34,267 nucleotides of DNA from an uncultured Neomegalonema sp. (GCA_937958625.1 CALGNO010000086.1:1-34267), one strand, 5' to 3'. Positions 16,027-23,763 are shown, counted from the first letter of the stretch. Notes: a model not told the origin generated them from the letters alone. Translations and numbers: made by a program.

Positions 16027-17709
16027 TCACTGCGCGATCTCGATTGCGGAATTGGTGTCGACGGATACGGTGCCGATGTCGGCCAGATGATCCTCGACCA
16101 CCTCCCAGATCGGCGGCCCCTCGGTTTCTTCGTTCACCGAGGCCCAGCCCGCGACCATGTATTCGCGAGAGGGATCAATCGCCTTGCCGGTCTTGAGCAA
16201 GGTCATATCCGAAATCCGCGACCCGGCACTCGCGGCGGTGTCGATCCGATAGCCCATGCCGCCAACCCGCACCATGTCGCCGCCCTGTTGATAATACGGG
16301 TCGGGGTGGAACAGGTTATCGGCCACATCTTCCAGCACGACCTTCAGGAACTCGCCGGTCATCGGCGTGCGATAGGCCGCCGGGTAGGTCATTGCGGTGA
16401 CGTTATGCAGGTCTTCGACGGTGATCTCCGCTCCGGGGACAAGAGACGGTCCCCAGCGGAAGCCCGGCGACAGCGCAATATCGGCCTCGCGTTGGGACAG
16501 CAGCGCGTCGCAGATCACATCGTCCCAGGTGCCGTTGAGATTACCCCGACGATAGAGCGTGCCATCGGTCTGCGCGATCACGCGCGCCAATTCGTCGGCA
16601 TAGGGCGCGCGGACTTCGTCGATCAGCGCCGCGACCTCGGCATCGGGGGAAATAACGTCAGAGAAAATCGGGATCAGGCGAAAGCCGAAATCCTTCACCT
16701 TGCCGCCCTGCACGTCCAGATCGAGGCGCGAGACAAACTTGCCATTCGAGCCGGTGCCGATCAGCAAAGTCTCGTCCACACGAACCGGCTCTGGCAGCGC
16801 ATCATGGGTGTGGCCGGTGAGAATGACGTCAATGCCCTTTACCCGGCTCGCCAGCTTTCGATCAACATCGAAGCCATTGTGCGAGAGCAGGACGACAAGC
16901 TCCGCACCCTCTTCCCGCGCTTCGTCCACGACCTCCTGCATCCGATCCTCGCGAATGCCGAAGCTGAGGTCCGGGAACATCCAACCGGGGTTGGCGATGG
17001 GCATATAGGGGAAGGCCTGTCCGATAACCGCGATCCTGACGCCGCCGCGCTCGAACATCTCCATCGGCTCCAGCGCCGGTTCATCCCATTCGCGGTCGAA
17101 GACATTGGCGCCAAGAAACGGGAAGGGCAGATCTTCGATGACCTCGTTCACGTATTCCGACCCGTAGGTGTATTCCCAATGCGATGTCATCGCGTCGGGC
17201 TTGAGGGCGTTCATGACCGTGATCATGTCCTGCCCCTTGGTCTGGTTTGCCGTATAGCTGCCCTGCCAAGTATCGCCGCCATCGAGCAGCAAAGCGTCGG
17301 GACGGTCGGCGCGGATGCGTTTCAGCACGGTAGCGACCCGGTCCAGCCCGCCCATCTTTCCGTATTGCTGCGCAAGGGCGGCGAAATCGACCGAGGTCAG
17401 GGCGTAGGCATGGGGGCTGCCCGGCTCGATATTGAACATTTCCAGAAAGTCACGATCGGTCACATGCGGCGGTTTCCCATGCGCCTCGCCGACGCCGAGA
17501 TTTATCGAGGGTTCGCGGAACCAGATCGGCTTTAGCTGGGCATGAATGTCGGTCACATGCATCAGGGTGACATTACCGACGGGGGCCATGTCGATCAGCG
17601 CGTCCTCGGTCATGGCCTGTTGCGCAGCGGCGCGAGACCACAGGCCGCCGTAGCCCGTAATCGCCGTGGCGGCGACACCGGCCTGCAAGAACTCGCGACG
17701 TGAAATCAT
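16027..17709 (-). CDS. soxB: Thiosulfohydrolase SoxB
   Basis: A 560-residue periplasmic dimanganese enzyme of the 5'-nucleotidase superfamily that hydrolyses the terminal sulfonate from SoxY-bound cysteine-S-thiosulfonate. The Tat leader begins ISRREFLQAG. Metal-binding motifs are D54-I-H56, LLDGGDTWQGS, TSHWEYTYG (the SoxB version of GNHE), LSHNGFD and ILTGHTHDALPEP. The C-terminal substrate domain is complete and the size is typical. GGAG lies eight bases before ATG 17709. It follows soxZ after a 99-base gap containing a GC-rich hairpin, which could reduce downstream transcription. A long open frame on the opposite strand here is a composition artefact. Confidence 0.97.
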   Translation of the reverse strand: MISRREFLQAGVAATAITGYGGLWSRAAAQQAMTEDALIDMAPVGNVTLMHVTDIHAQLKPIWFREPSINLGVGEAHGKPPHVTDRDFLEMFNIEPGSPHAYALTSVDFAALAQQYGKMGGLDRVATVLKRIRADRPDALLLDGGDTWQGSYTANQTKGQDMITVMNALKPDAMTSHWEYTYGSEYVNEVIEDLPFPFLGANVFDREWDEPALEPMEMFERGGVRIAVIGQAFPYMPIANPGWMFPDLSFGIREDRMQEVVDEAREEGAELVVLLSHNGFDVDRKLASRVKGIDVILTGHTHDALPEPVRVDETLLIGTGSNGKFVSRLDLDVQGGKVKDFGFRLIPIFSDVISPDAEVAALIDEVRAPYADELARVIAQTDGTLYRRGNLNGTWDDVICDALLSQREADIALSPGFRWGPSLVPGAEITVEDLHNVTAMTYPAAYRTPMTGEFLKVVLEDVADNLFHPDPYYQQGGDMVRVGGMGYRIDTAASAGSRISDMTLLKTGKAIDPSREYMVAGWASVNEETEGPPIWEVVEDHLADIGTVSVDTNSAIEIAQ

Positions 17710-17778
17710 GACATGGCTCCGCCATTCGCACCAAAGGGCACGCTGTCAGCCCGGACTCGCCGGATGAATTAAGGAACA

Positions 17779-17802
17779 GGCCCCGCTAACGGCGCGGGGG
17801 CC
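17779..17802 (-). terminator. GC-rich hairpin between soxZ and soxB
   Basis: GGCCCCGC (17779-17786) can pair with GCGGGGGCC (17794-17802) with one bulged G. It lies seven bases after the soxZ stop within the leftward operon. No T-run follows, so it more likely stabilises the soxYZ message or attenuates read-through to soxB than fully terminates. Confidence 0.4.
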
Positions 17803-17808
17803 GAAAGG

Positions 17809-18138
17809 TCAGCCGACCTTGATCTTTTTCTCGTCGGTGAATTCGCCGTCGTTATCCGTCTTCCACAGGAAGGAGACGGTTCCGCTCTCGGGCACCTTGA
17901 GAGTAAATTCGAGATAAGGGTTGGTCGAAACCGCTGGATCGACCTCAACCTCGAAGAACGTCTCGCCATTGAAGCTGGCGGAGAAGTAATTGACGATATC
18001 CTGGGGGATCGTCTCGCCAGTCTTCTTTTCCTTGCGCTGACCGGATTCCATCGGGTGGGAAATCAGCGTCTTGATCGTGACGACTTCACCGGCATCGGCT
18101 TTTTTCGGCACTTTCACGCGGGGTTTGATCTTAGCCAT
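17809..18138 (-). CDS. soxZ: Sulfur carrier complex subunit SoxZ
   Basis: A 109-residue immunoglobulin-like protein without a leader; it is exported to the periplasm bound to Tat-targeted SoxY. Family features are the start AKIKPRVKVPKKA, the segment TLISHPMESGQRK, the central NYFSASFNGETFF and the ending WKTDNDGEFTDEKKI. It stabilises SoxY and helps present the carrier cysteine to SoxAX, SoxB and SoxCD. Its ATG is three bases after the soxY stop and its ribosome site, GGAGG, lies inside the last codons of soxY, ensuring equal synthesis of the two subunits. Confidence 0.97.
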   Translation of the reverse strand: MAKIKPRVKVPKKADAGEVVTIKTLISHPMESGQRKEKKTGETIPQDIVNYFSASFNGETFFEVEVDPAVSTNPYLEFTLKVPESGTVSFLWKTDNDGEFTDEKKIKVG

Positions 18139-18141
18139 GGG

Positions 18142-18594
18142 TCAGCCTCCACATCCGCCGATTGTTACCTTGATCGACCGCGATGCGCGGTAGACCGAAC
18201 CGTCCTTCATCCGGGCGACAGCGACGACGTCCTGCGTCTTCGCCAGACGGATGCGCGTCGAGGCGCGGGCCTCGCCGGACAGGGCCGAGAACTTGAACGT
18301 GGCGACGCCGGGATTCGGGTTGCCCGATGCGAGCACCATGATCTCTTCGACCATGTCGTCGCCTTCCATGGCGCTGTCGACATAGACCTCGATCGGAACT
18401 GAGTTACCGTTTTCAGCGATCTCGGGAGCATCGATCTCAATCGTGCCTTCCATGATCTCGGCATCCCCGGCGAACGCGGAGACTTCCTCCTCCGTCGTCA
18501 TTTCCTTGGCGAAGGCCGATGCGCCGAACGACACACTCGCAATCCCTGCCACGCCGAAGATCAGCGCGTCCCGGCGGGTGATTTGGCTTGTCAT
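18142..18594 (-). CDS. soxY: Sulfur carrier protein SoxY
   Basis: A 150-residue Tat-exported carrier. The leader is ITRRDALIFGVAGIASVSFG. The protein ends in the diagnostic swinging arm GGCGG, whose Cys carries the sulfur substrate covalently through the whole Sox cycle. The beta-rich middle (FKFSALSGEARASTRIRLAKTQDVVAVARM, split here by strands) matches the family. GGAGGAAAA stands before the ATG. It is the first gene of the YZ-BCD part and is preceded by about 90 bases with AT-rich ATTTGT repeats, a likely promoter region of its own. Confidence 0.96.
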   Translation of the reverse strand: MTSQITRRDALIFGVAGIASVSFGASAFAKEMTTEEEVSAFAGDAEIMEGTIEIDAPEIAENGNSVPIEVYVDSAMEGDDMVEEIMVLASGNPNPGVATFKFSALSGEARASTRIRLAKTQDVVAVARMKDGSVYRASRSIKVTIGGCGG

Positions 18595-18635
18595 TTTTTC
18601 CTCCTGAAGCTCCCGCTCAACGGGTTGTTCTTATG

Positions 18636-18655
18636 ATTCACAAATAACAAATTAT
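18636..18655 (-). promoter_or_regulatory. Candidate operator/promoter region of soxY
   Basis: On the coding (minus) strand this AT-rich stretch reads ATAATTTGTTATTTGTGAAT, two direct ATTTGT copies spaced seven bases apart, ending in ATTTGTGAA. The same core occurs before soxX/soxS and soxC. It sits 42-61 bases upstream of the soxY start. Confidence 0.35.
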
Positions 18656-18684
18656 GGCCGTGGAATGCAAGGCGCATCCCCTGT

Positions 18685-19953
18685 TTAAGCCCAGACATCC
18701 GCCGTAATCGCCTCGTACCAGCCGACGGCCTCGACCGCCGTAGCTTGTCGAGTATCGGCATCTTCGCCGACCTGCGAAATGAAGCCCTCGGTCTTGGCGA
18801 TCTTTTCGTCGCCGGATTTATAGTCGGCCCCGACCTTCACGCCATCATCCTGCCCCAGCAGGGACCAGCAGGTATTGCGGAAGCGCGGCGGAAAGGCCTT
18901 GCCATCGCCCATCGCGGCGCGCACCTGATTGGCGACCACCTTGGCCTGAGAATTGGCGGAAAAGCCTGATTTCGGCATATCCCCGGCAATCGAGGCATCG
19001 CCGAGCACGTGGACACCGGTCACCAGCGTCGATTCCATCGTTACCGGGTCGACAGGTGCCCAGTCGCCATCACCCGTGAGTCCCGAGTCGATAGCGATTT
19101 GCCCCGCCTTTTGTGCCGGGATCATGTTGATCACATCGCCCTCGAATTCCTCGTCGTCCTTCGTGGTGATGGTCATCGCCTGCGCATCGACCGAGGCGAT
19201 ACCGCCGCCGGTGAACTCACCCGGCACGAACTCGACCATGCCCGGCGTGTGCCGCTCCCATGCTTCCTGGAACAGCGCCATCTTCGAGAATTTGTCCTTG
19301 GCATCAAGGATCAGGATCTTTGCCGTCGGATTAGTGCGCTTGAGCAGCGATGCGGCCATGGAAACGCGCTCATAGGGTCCCGGAGGACAGCGGAACGGGT
19401 TCGGCGGCGGCGCGATGATGAAGGTGCCGCCCTCCCTCATCGACTCGAGTTGCTTTTTGAGCAGTTGCGTCTGTGCCCCGGCCTTGTAGGCATGGGGAAT
19501 GCGAGTCGCGGCGACGTGTTCGTCATAGCCTTCATAGTCATCGAACTTGAAGTCGATACCCGGCGCGACCACCACGCGGTCTGCCTCCAGAACCGTACCG
19601 TCATCGAGGGTCACGCTGCCCGTCGCGACCTGTGCCGCGCGCTGATAGACCATGTTTACGCCGCGATTTTGCATCGCGGTATAGCCGTGGGTCAGCTTAT
19701 CCAGCTCCCAAAAGTCACCGAGATAGAGGTTCGAGAAAAAGCAGGTCGTGTGCAGCGGGTTCTGCTCGACCAGCGTCACGTCAATCGCGCCGTTCGAGCC
19801 ATCGGCAACATACTTGGCCACCGTCGCGCCGCCGGGACCGCCGCCAACGACAACCAGCTTTTGCGTCGCAGCGCGGGCGATGTTGGGGGTGAACAGGGTT
19901 GCCGCACCGGCGACCATGGCAAGTTTACCGAAATCTCTTCTGGTGGTTTCCAT
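18685..19953 (-). CDS. soxF: SoxF: FccB-like FAD sulfide dehydrogenase flavoprotein
   Basis: A 422-residue Tat-exported (TTRRDFGKLAMVAG) flavoprotein homologous to the flavin subunit of flavocytochrome c sulfide dehydrogenase. The FAD-binding motif is VVVGGGPGG (34-42). Cys71 in TTCFFSN aligns with the Cys that carries covalent FAD in FccB. Cys189 (PFRCPPGPYER) and Cys362 (NTCWSLL) match the redox disulfide pair. Thus sulfide or persulfide oxidation chemistry looks intact. GGGAGGA lies before ATG 19953; the frame extends to 20205 only through the upstream gene. The usual partner is a c-type cytochrome SoxE; here the gene immediately upstream encodes a cytochrome domain fused to a hydrolase. 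Confidence 0.93.
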   Translation of the reverse strand: METTRRDFGKLAMVAGAATLFTPNIARAATQKLVVVGGGPGGATVAKYVADGSNGAIDVTLVEQNPLHTTCFFSNLYLGDFWELDKLTHGYTAMQNRGVNMVYQRAAQVATGSVTLDDGTVLEADRVVVAPGIDFKFDDYEGYDEHVAATRIPHAYKAGAQTQLLKKQLESMREGGTFIIAPPPNPFRCPPGPYERVSMAASLLKRTNPTAKILILDAKDKFSKMALFQEAWERHTPGMVEFVPGEFTGGGIASVDAQAMTITTKDDEEFEGDVINMIPAQKAGQIAIDSGLTGDGDWAPVDPVTMESTLVTGVHVLGDASIAGDMPKSGFSANSQAKVVANQVRAAMGDGKAFPPRFRNTCWSLLGQDDGVKVGADYKSGDEKIAKTEGFISQVGEDADTRQATAVEAVGWYEAITADVWA

Positions 19954-19975
19954 CGTTCTTCCTCCCGAAAGTTCT

Positions 19976-21187
19976 CTATTCTGCGTCCAGCGTCGCGAAA
20001 TACGCCGCAACGGCAATCTTTTGTTCTTCGTCCAGCGACCGCGCCACCAGGCGCATCGCGTCATTCTCCCGCTCGCCGTTTTCATACTGGGCGAGGGCAA
20101 GGTGCGTTTGCCAGGCTTCGTAGCCGTTAATCGCAGGCACATCCTGCCCCCCGGCCCGATGGCAGGACGCACATTCCTGAGCGAGGTATTCGCCGTAATC
20201 GACATCCGCTACGGCATAGGCGGCGGCGTGTTCGGTCTCGAAATCGACGATCCCTTCCGGCTTTGGCAGGTCGGCCAGAAACGCCGCGATCAGCACGGCG
20301 GCATCCTCGGCATAAAAATCGAGAAACATGTGGTCGGCGTCCTCGATCACCTCGAACCGCAGAGCCTCGTCGCGCAGGGGCATGAAGGCCGCCGGAACGC
20401 CAGGAACGACCTTGTCGGCCCCTCCGGCAATCACCAATATCGGCGCGTCGACGGCATCGGCATAGGTTTCGGCCCCCGCCGCCTCGGGCGGATAATAGGA
20501 GGCGAACGCGGCCCCTGTCACCGTCGCATCGGGGCAATAAAGCAAGTTCGGCACGAGCAGTTCGTCATCTGGCCGGGCGCTGGCCGCCTCGGACAATGCC
20601 GCAACGGTCGCCGTCGAACCAAGATCAAAGCGCCCCGCCTCGCCGCCCTTTTCCAGATCACCGAGCAGCACATCATAGGCCGCGCGCTGGCGTTCGGCGC
20701 TGGCCTTGGTTGAAGGGGCAAGTAGGATCACGGCGGCCAGATCATCGCGGGCCGCCGCCGTCCGCGCCACTTGCTTCGCGCCCCGGCTATGCCCCATCAG
20801 GGCCAGGTCGTCATGGCCGCGCGTGCGCAGCCAGTCGATCCACGCGGCGATCTCGCCATCGGCATCGGTATCGCGATGGGTGTGGACCATCGTACAATCC
20901 GCCATCCCGCTCCGGCTATCGACCCCCAGCGACAGGGTATGCGCCAGGGACGATACGCCCTCTTCCGCCAGCGCATCCTGCAAGGTCTCGATCAGTTCCA
21001 TATCCTTATGCGCAAGGGTGCCGTGGGTCAGCACGACCAGCGGTCCGACTTCTTGCTCGGCAAGAACGAGCTCTCCCAGCAACGTCACCCCGCCATGGCG
21101 CAGGGAAATGTCGCTGGCCTGCACAGCCCCGGCCCCGAGCGCGAGGCCAACATTACAAACAAACGATGTGAAATGGCGACGTGCCAC
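19976..21187 (-). CDS. Periplasmic alpha/beta-hydrolase fused to a monoheme cytochrome c (SoxE position)
   Basis: A 403-residue two-domain protein. GTG 21187 is chosen because AAGGA is eight bases upstream and it opens a leader (ARRHFTSFVCNVGLALGAGAVQA, cut shown by VQA-SD). Residues about 27-307 form an alpha/beta-hydrolase domain with an oxyanion-like THGT at 54-57, nucleophile Ser134 in GHSRG, Asp258 in AGGADKVV and His286 in DADHMF. Residues about 320-403 form a cytochrome c4/FccA-like domain with heme site C339-A-S-C342-H343 and a plausible Met ligand in DAMRLVARSL. It sits between soxA and soxF, 22 bases before soxF, where soxE would be. The cytochrome half is probably SoxF's electron acceptor; the hydrolase substrate is unknown. 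Both active sites look intact. Confidence 0.88.
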   Translation of the reverse strand: MARRHFTSFVCNVGLALGAGAVQASDISLRHGGVTLLGELVLAEQEVGPLVVLTHGTLAHKDMELIETLQDALAEEGVSSLAHTLSLGVDSRSGMADCTMVHTHRDTDADGEIAAWIDWLRTRGHDDLALMGHSRGAKQVARTAAARDDLAAVILLAPSTKASAERQRAAYDVLLGDLEKGGEAGRFDLGSTATVAALSEAASARPDDELLVPNLLYCPDATVTGAAFASYYPPEAAGAETYADAVDAPILVIAGGADKVVPGVPAAFMPLRDEALRFEVIEDADHMFLDFYAEDAAVLIAAFLADLPKPEGIVDFETEHAAAYAVADVDYGEYLAQECASCHRAGGQDVPAINGYEAWQTHLALAQYENGERENDAMRLVARSLDEEQKIAVAAYFATLDAE

Positions 21188-21228
21188 GGATGCAGTTCCT
21201 TGGATTTCGAGCGGCGTAAAGTCGGCGG

Positions 21229-21252
21229 GCTCCCCCACCATGGCGGGGGAGC
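21229..21252. terminator. Strong hairpin between soxA and the hydrolase-cytochrome gene
   Basis: Perfect eight-base inverted repeat GCTCCCCC (21229-21236) and GGGGGAGC (21245-21252) around loop ACCATGGC. It lies nine bases after the soxA stop, inside the leftward operon. An ATG in the loop would extend the next gene but is better explained as part of this hairpin. It may protect the soxXA message or limit read-through. Confidence 0.5.
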
Positions 21253-21261
21253 GGCGAGGCG

Positions 21262-22092
21262 TCAGTTGCGAACGGCGGGCGTCTCGACGGGCAAGCCATT
21301 GCCGCGCCAGGACGTGTAGAGTTCCAGCGCCAGAAACTCATCCTCGCCCTTGCTGAACGGGACCGCGCGGATATTCTTCATGCAGCCCGAAAAGCGGCGA
21401 TGGGTCGAGCCGACGCCCTGCCACTTCATGCGATAAAGCGGAAAGCCGTTGGTCTGGCCTTGGCTCAGGTGGTCGGCGCGGATGTAGTTGCCGTAGTTCT
21501 CCTCGTGGCAATGGGCGCAGGACAGGCCGAGCTGGCCATAGCGGGTGTAGTACATGTCCTTGCCCTGCTCGAAGAACGGAGCAGCATCGCCATCGACGGC
21601 GACATTCATCGGCTCGCCGCGATCCGCATGACGTACCGCTATGGTCAGGCCCAGCATTTCCGGCTTGTCGTATTTCAGCGCGTCGGCGCCCATGCGCTCG
21701 GTGCGGCAGAAATTGATCTGGTTCTCGATATTGCGGAAAGCGCGGTGGTCGCCCTCTTCCGTGAACTTGGGATAAGTCGACCCGACGCCCTTCATCGACT
21801 CCATAGGATCGTCGCCATGGCAGTCGGCACAGGACTTTCCTTCACTGCCCGCCGCCGTCTCCCATTCCTCCAGCCCGACATCGAGGGTCAGCATCGCCGG
21901 ATTCTCGAAGTCGTCGTCCTGGGTTTCCTGGGTCGATTTGATGCGGAACTCGTAGCCCGAGATCACTTCGTCGAGCGGGTTGGCCTTGTCGGTCGGTTTG
22001 TACGAGGTGTAATTGTCCGCCAGCTCGGCGACCGCATAGGTGGCACCGGACAGCATGGCGATGGCGGCAATGATCGTTGTCAGTCTTTTCAT
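21262..22092 (-). CDS. soxA: Diheme cytochrome SoxA, L-cysteine S-thiosulfotransferase subunit
   Basis: A 276-residue secreted cytochrome with Sec leader (IIAAIAMLSGATYAVA). It carries two heme sites, C88-A-D-C91-H92 and C192-A-H-C195-H196, and the catalytic Cys237 in FSGCMKN that becomes the persulfide heme ligand. With SoxX it forms SoxAX, which conjugates thiosulfate to the SoxY cysteine. Retention of the first heme makes this the triheme SoxAX type. ATG 22092 is preceded by CGGAGAA, and soxX ends 13 bases upstream. Confidence 0.96.
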   Translation of the reverse strand: MKRLTTIIAAIAMLSGATYAVAELADNYTSYKPTDKANPLDEVISGYEFRIKSTQETQDDDFENPAMLTLDVGLEEWETAAGSEGKSCADCHGDDPMESMKGVGSTYPKFTEEGDHRAFRNIENQINFCRTERMGADALKYDKPEMLGLTIAVRHADRGEPMNVAVDGDAAPFFEQGKDMYYTRYGQLGLSCAHCHEENYGNYIRADHLSQGQTNGFPLYRMKWQGVGSTHRRFSGCMKNIRAVPFSKGEDEFLALELYTSWRGNGLPVETPAVRN

Positions 22093-22105
22093 GGCGATTC
22101 TCCGA

Positions 22106-22558
22106 TCATTCCTTGAGGGTCAGCAGATAGGCGACCACGTCCTCGACCTCTTGAGCCGTCAGGATGGTCTTGCCCGCAAACTGCTCGGCCACCCGGTTGC
22201 CGCCCAAGTGATAAAAGGACGGCATGATCGTGTCGGGCAGATCGGTTTTTGGATTGACGATCCGGGCGCGCAGCTCGGCGGCGCTATAGACATCGCCGAC
22301 ACCATCAAGGGGCGGGCCGACCTCGCCGTGGAACTGTTCTTCGTCGAGCAGGCTGGTGACCATGTGACACGCAAGGCAGTTGCCCTTCTTGCGCCCGGCA
22401 AAGGTGTCGCGCCCCGCGACGGGATCACCCGCCTTGTCAGTCAACGCCATCTCGAGCGCGCCATCGACGATTTTCACATCCTGCGGCGCAACCTCGGCAA
22501 ATGCTGCACCCGCCAAGATGCAGGCGGCGGCAACAGCCACCCCACCAATAAGCCTCAT
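22106..22558 (-). CDS. soxX: Monoheme cytochrome SoxX
   Basis: A 150-residue secreted cytochrome, the small subunit of SoxAX. Sec leader (VAVAAACILAGAAFA) then one heme site C61-L-A-C64-H65 and the axial Met in IMPSFYH; the C-terminal helix TAQEVEDVVAYLLTLKE is typical of class I cytochromes c. GGGAGGAAG stands before ATG 22558. It is the first gene of the leftward cluster and shares a 96-base intergenic region with soxS, which reads the other way. Confidence 0.95.
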   Translation of the reverse strand: MRLIGGVAVAAACILAGAAFAEVAPQDVKIVDGALEMALTDKAGDPVAGRDTFAGRKKGNCLACHMVTSLLDEEQFHGEVGPPLDGVGDVYSAAELRARIVNPKTDLPDTIMPSFYHLGGNRVAEQFAGKTILTAQEVEDVVAYLLTLKE

Positions 22559-22596
22559 GGGGCTTCCTCCCTGGGTCGTTTATTGTTTCTTTCGTT

Positions 22597-22610
22597 TCAC
22601 GAATTTGTGA
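22597..22610. promoter_or_regulatory. Candidate operator between soxX and soxS
   Basis: TCACGAATTTGTGA is a 14-base palindrome with one mismatched pair, located centrally between the divergent soxX and soxS starts (39 and 45 bases away). In Paracoccus-type systems an ArsR-family repressor, SoxR, acts between sox genes. soxR itself is not in the window, so this regulator is an inference. Confidence 0.4.
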
Positions 22611-22654
22611 CGTAAATTACCGCAAGGCGCAAGTCCGAAGAGAAAAAGTTTGAG

Positions 22655-23014
22655 ATGCCGATGATCCGCACTATTTCCATCGCGCTTTTGATGTGCAGTC
22701 CCGCTCATGCGGCGGAACTGTTAATGTTTGAGAGCGGATCTTGCCCCTATTGCGACAAGTGGAACGAAGACTTGGGCGGCGTCTATCCGATCACGCCGGA
22801 GGGCAAGCGTGCGCCATTACGCCGCGTCAACGACGATTTGCCCTGGCCCGACGACATCGGCGAGGTCCGCCCGGTGCGCTATACGCCGACCTTCGTTTTG
22901 GTCGAGAATGGCGAGGAGGTCGGGCGCATCACCGGCTATAACAGTGAAGATTTTTTCTGGGGCCTGCTCGGGGAGTTGATCGACGAGTTGCCTGAGACCC
23001 CCGCCGACCCGTGA
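22655..23014 (+). CDS. soxS: SoxS-like periplasmic thioredoxin
   Basis: A 119-residue thioredoxin-fold protein with a short Sec leader (TISIALLMCSPAHA), active-site CPYC in ESGSCPYCDKW, and a cis-Pro in RYTPTFVLVENG. It matches SoxS, the periplasmic thioredoxin that in Paracoccus keeps or returns SoxYZ in its active state. It is divergent from soxXA and so probably co-regulated through the shared upstream region. A second ATG at 22661, six bases after a weak GAG, is an equally plausible start. Its stop is four bases from the end of the convergent flavin reductase. The membrane reductant SoxV that normally serves SoxS is absent from the window. Confidence 0.82.
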   Translation: MPMIRTISIALLMCSPAHAAELLMFESGSCPYCDKWNEDLGGVYPITPEGKRAPLRRVNDDLPWPDDIGEVRPVRYTPTFVLVENGEEVGRITGYNSEDFFWGLLGELIDELPETPADP

Positions 23015-23018
23015 CCGA

Positions 23019-23648
23019 CTAACCCGGACGGGTCAGGGAGAACGTCTCGAAGACCGCCGAGTAATCGTGATAACCGAGCCGCGCCAGCGGGGCGTAATCG
23101 GTGACATCGAGCAGTCCGTCCTTCAGCAATCCATCGGCGATATGGATGCCGACAACCTCGCCCAGAAACATGCGATAGCCGTTATCCGGGTCGCCCTCAC
23201 CGCCGCTATCCCCCGGGGCAGGGAGTGCAATGTCCTGGCGGTAGCGGCATTCGAGGGCGATGGGGGCGTCGGCTATGCGGGCCGGGGCGACGAGTTCGGA
23301 CGGGGCCTTGGTCAGACCGGCTTTTTCAAATTCATCCACGTCTGCACCGAACCCGCCGGAACTAACATTCATCGCGTCGCGCATGGCGTGGGGGACGATG
23401 TGGATCACGTATTCCTTCGTCGCGAGAATGTTCGCGCGCGTGTCGCGATTGCTGCCCGGTGCGGGCGGCGAGCAGGAGATCATGACGATGGGCGGATCAT
23501 CCGTCACCGCATTGAAAAAGCTGAATGGCGCGAGATTCGGTACGCCGTCGGCACTCAAGCTCGACACCCACGCGATCGGGCGCGGCGCGATGATGGCCTT
23601 GAAGGGATTATGGCGCAGGCCGTGGCCGTTTTTCGGTTCGTAGAACAT
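23019..23648 (-). CDS. Flavin reductase-like (FMN-binding split barrel) protein
   Basis: A 209-residue member of the DIM6/NTAB flavin reductase family, which binds FMN in a split-barrel fold. Typical motifs are IIAPRPIAWVSS, NLAPFSFFNAVT, PPIVMISC and DTRANI. The gene is preferably started at ATG 23648 (FYEPKNGHG), since upstream residues look unstructured. No monooxygenase gene is adjacent to suggest a substrate, and sox involvement is not indicated because the gene converges on soxS. Possible roles include supplying reduced flavin or acting as a stand-alone oxidoreductase. Confidence 0.85.
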   Translation of the reverse strand: MFYEPKNGHGLRHNPFKAIIAPRPIAWVSSLSADGVPNLAPFSFFNAVTDDPPIVMISCSPPAPGSNRDTRANILATKEYVIHIVPHAMRDAMNVSSGGFGADVDEFEKAGLTKAPSELVAPARIADAPIALECRYRQDIALPAPGDSGGEGDPDNGYRMFLGEVVGIHIADGLLKDGLLDVTDYAPLARLGYHDYSAVFETFSLTRPG

Positions 23649-23690
23649 GGGTTTCTCACAAATCGGAGGGGCGCCGCTTGGCCCGGAAGA

Positions 23691-23763
23691 AGTCACCCTC
23701 GGACGCGATCCGAGGGTTTTTTTGAATAGAGAGAGATCCTCGCATCAAGTGCGAGGGTGACCG
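23691..23763. repeat. Two-hairpin interspersed palindromic element, copy 1
   Basis: First stem ACCCTCGGA (23695-23703) with TCCGAGGGT (23709-23717), followed by a run of seven T (23717-23723). Second stem CCTCGCA (23738-23744) with TGCGAGG (23750-23756). The outer ends GTCACC and GGTGAC are also complementary. A near-identical element is at 32821-32893. The first stem plus T-run would terminate rightward transcripts. This resembles REP/BIME-type elements of Alphaproteobacteria. Confidence 0.75.

Noticed and set aside
16009-17535. 508-codon open frame on the plus strand opposite soxB
   Set aside because: It lies entirely antisense to a clear SoxB protein, has no recognisable domain and reflects third-position GC bias.
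19009-20713. Long plus-strand frames opposite soxF and the hydrolase-cytochrome gene
   Set aside because: No signal peptides or domain motifs; real cofactor motifs are on the minus strand.
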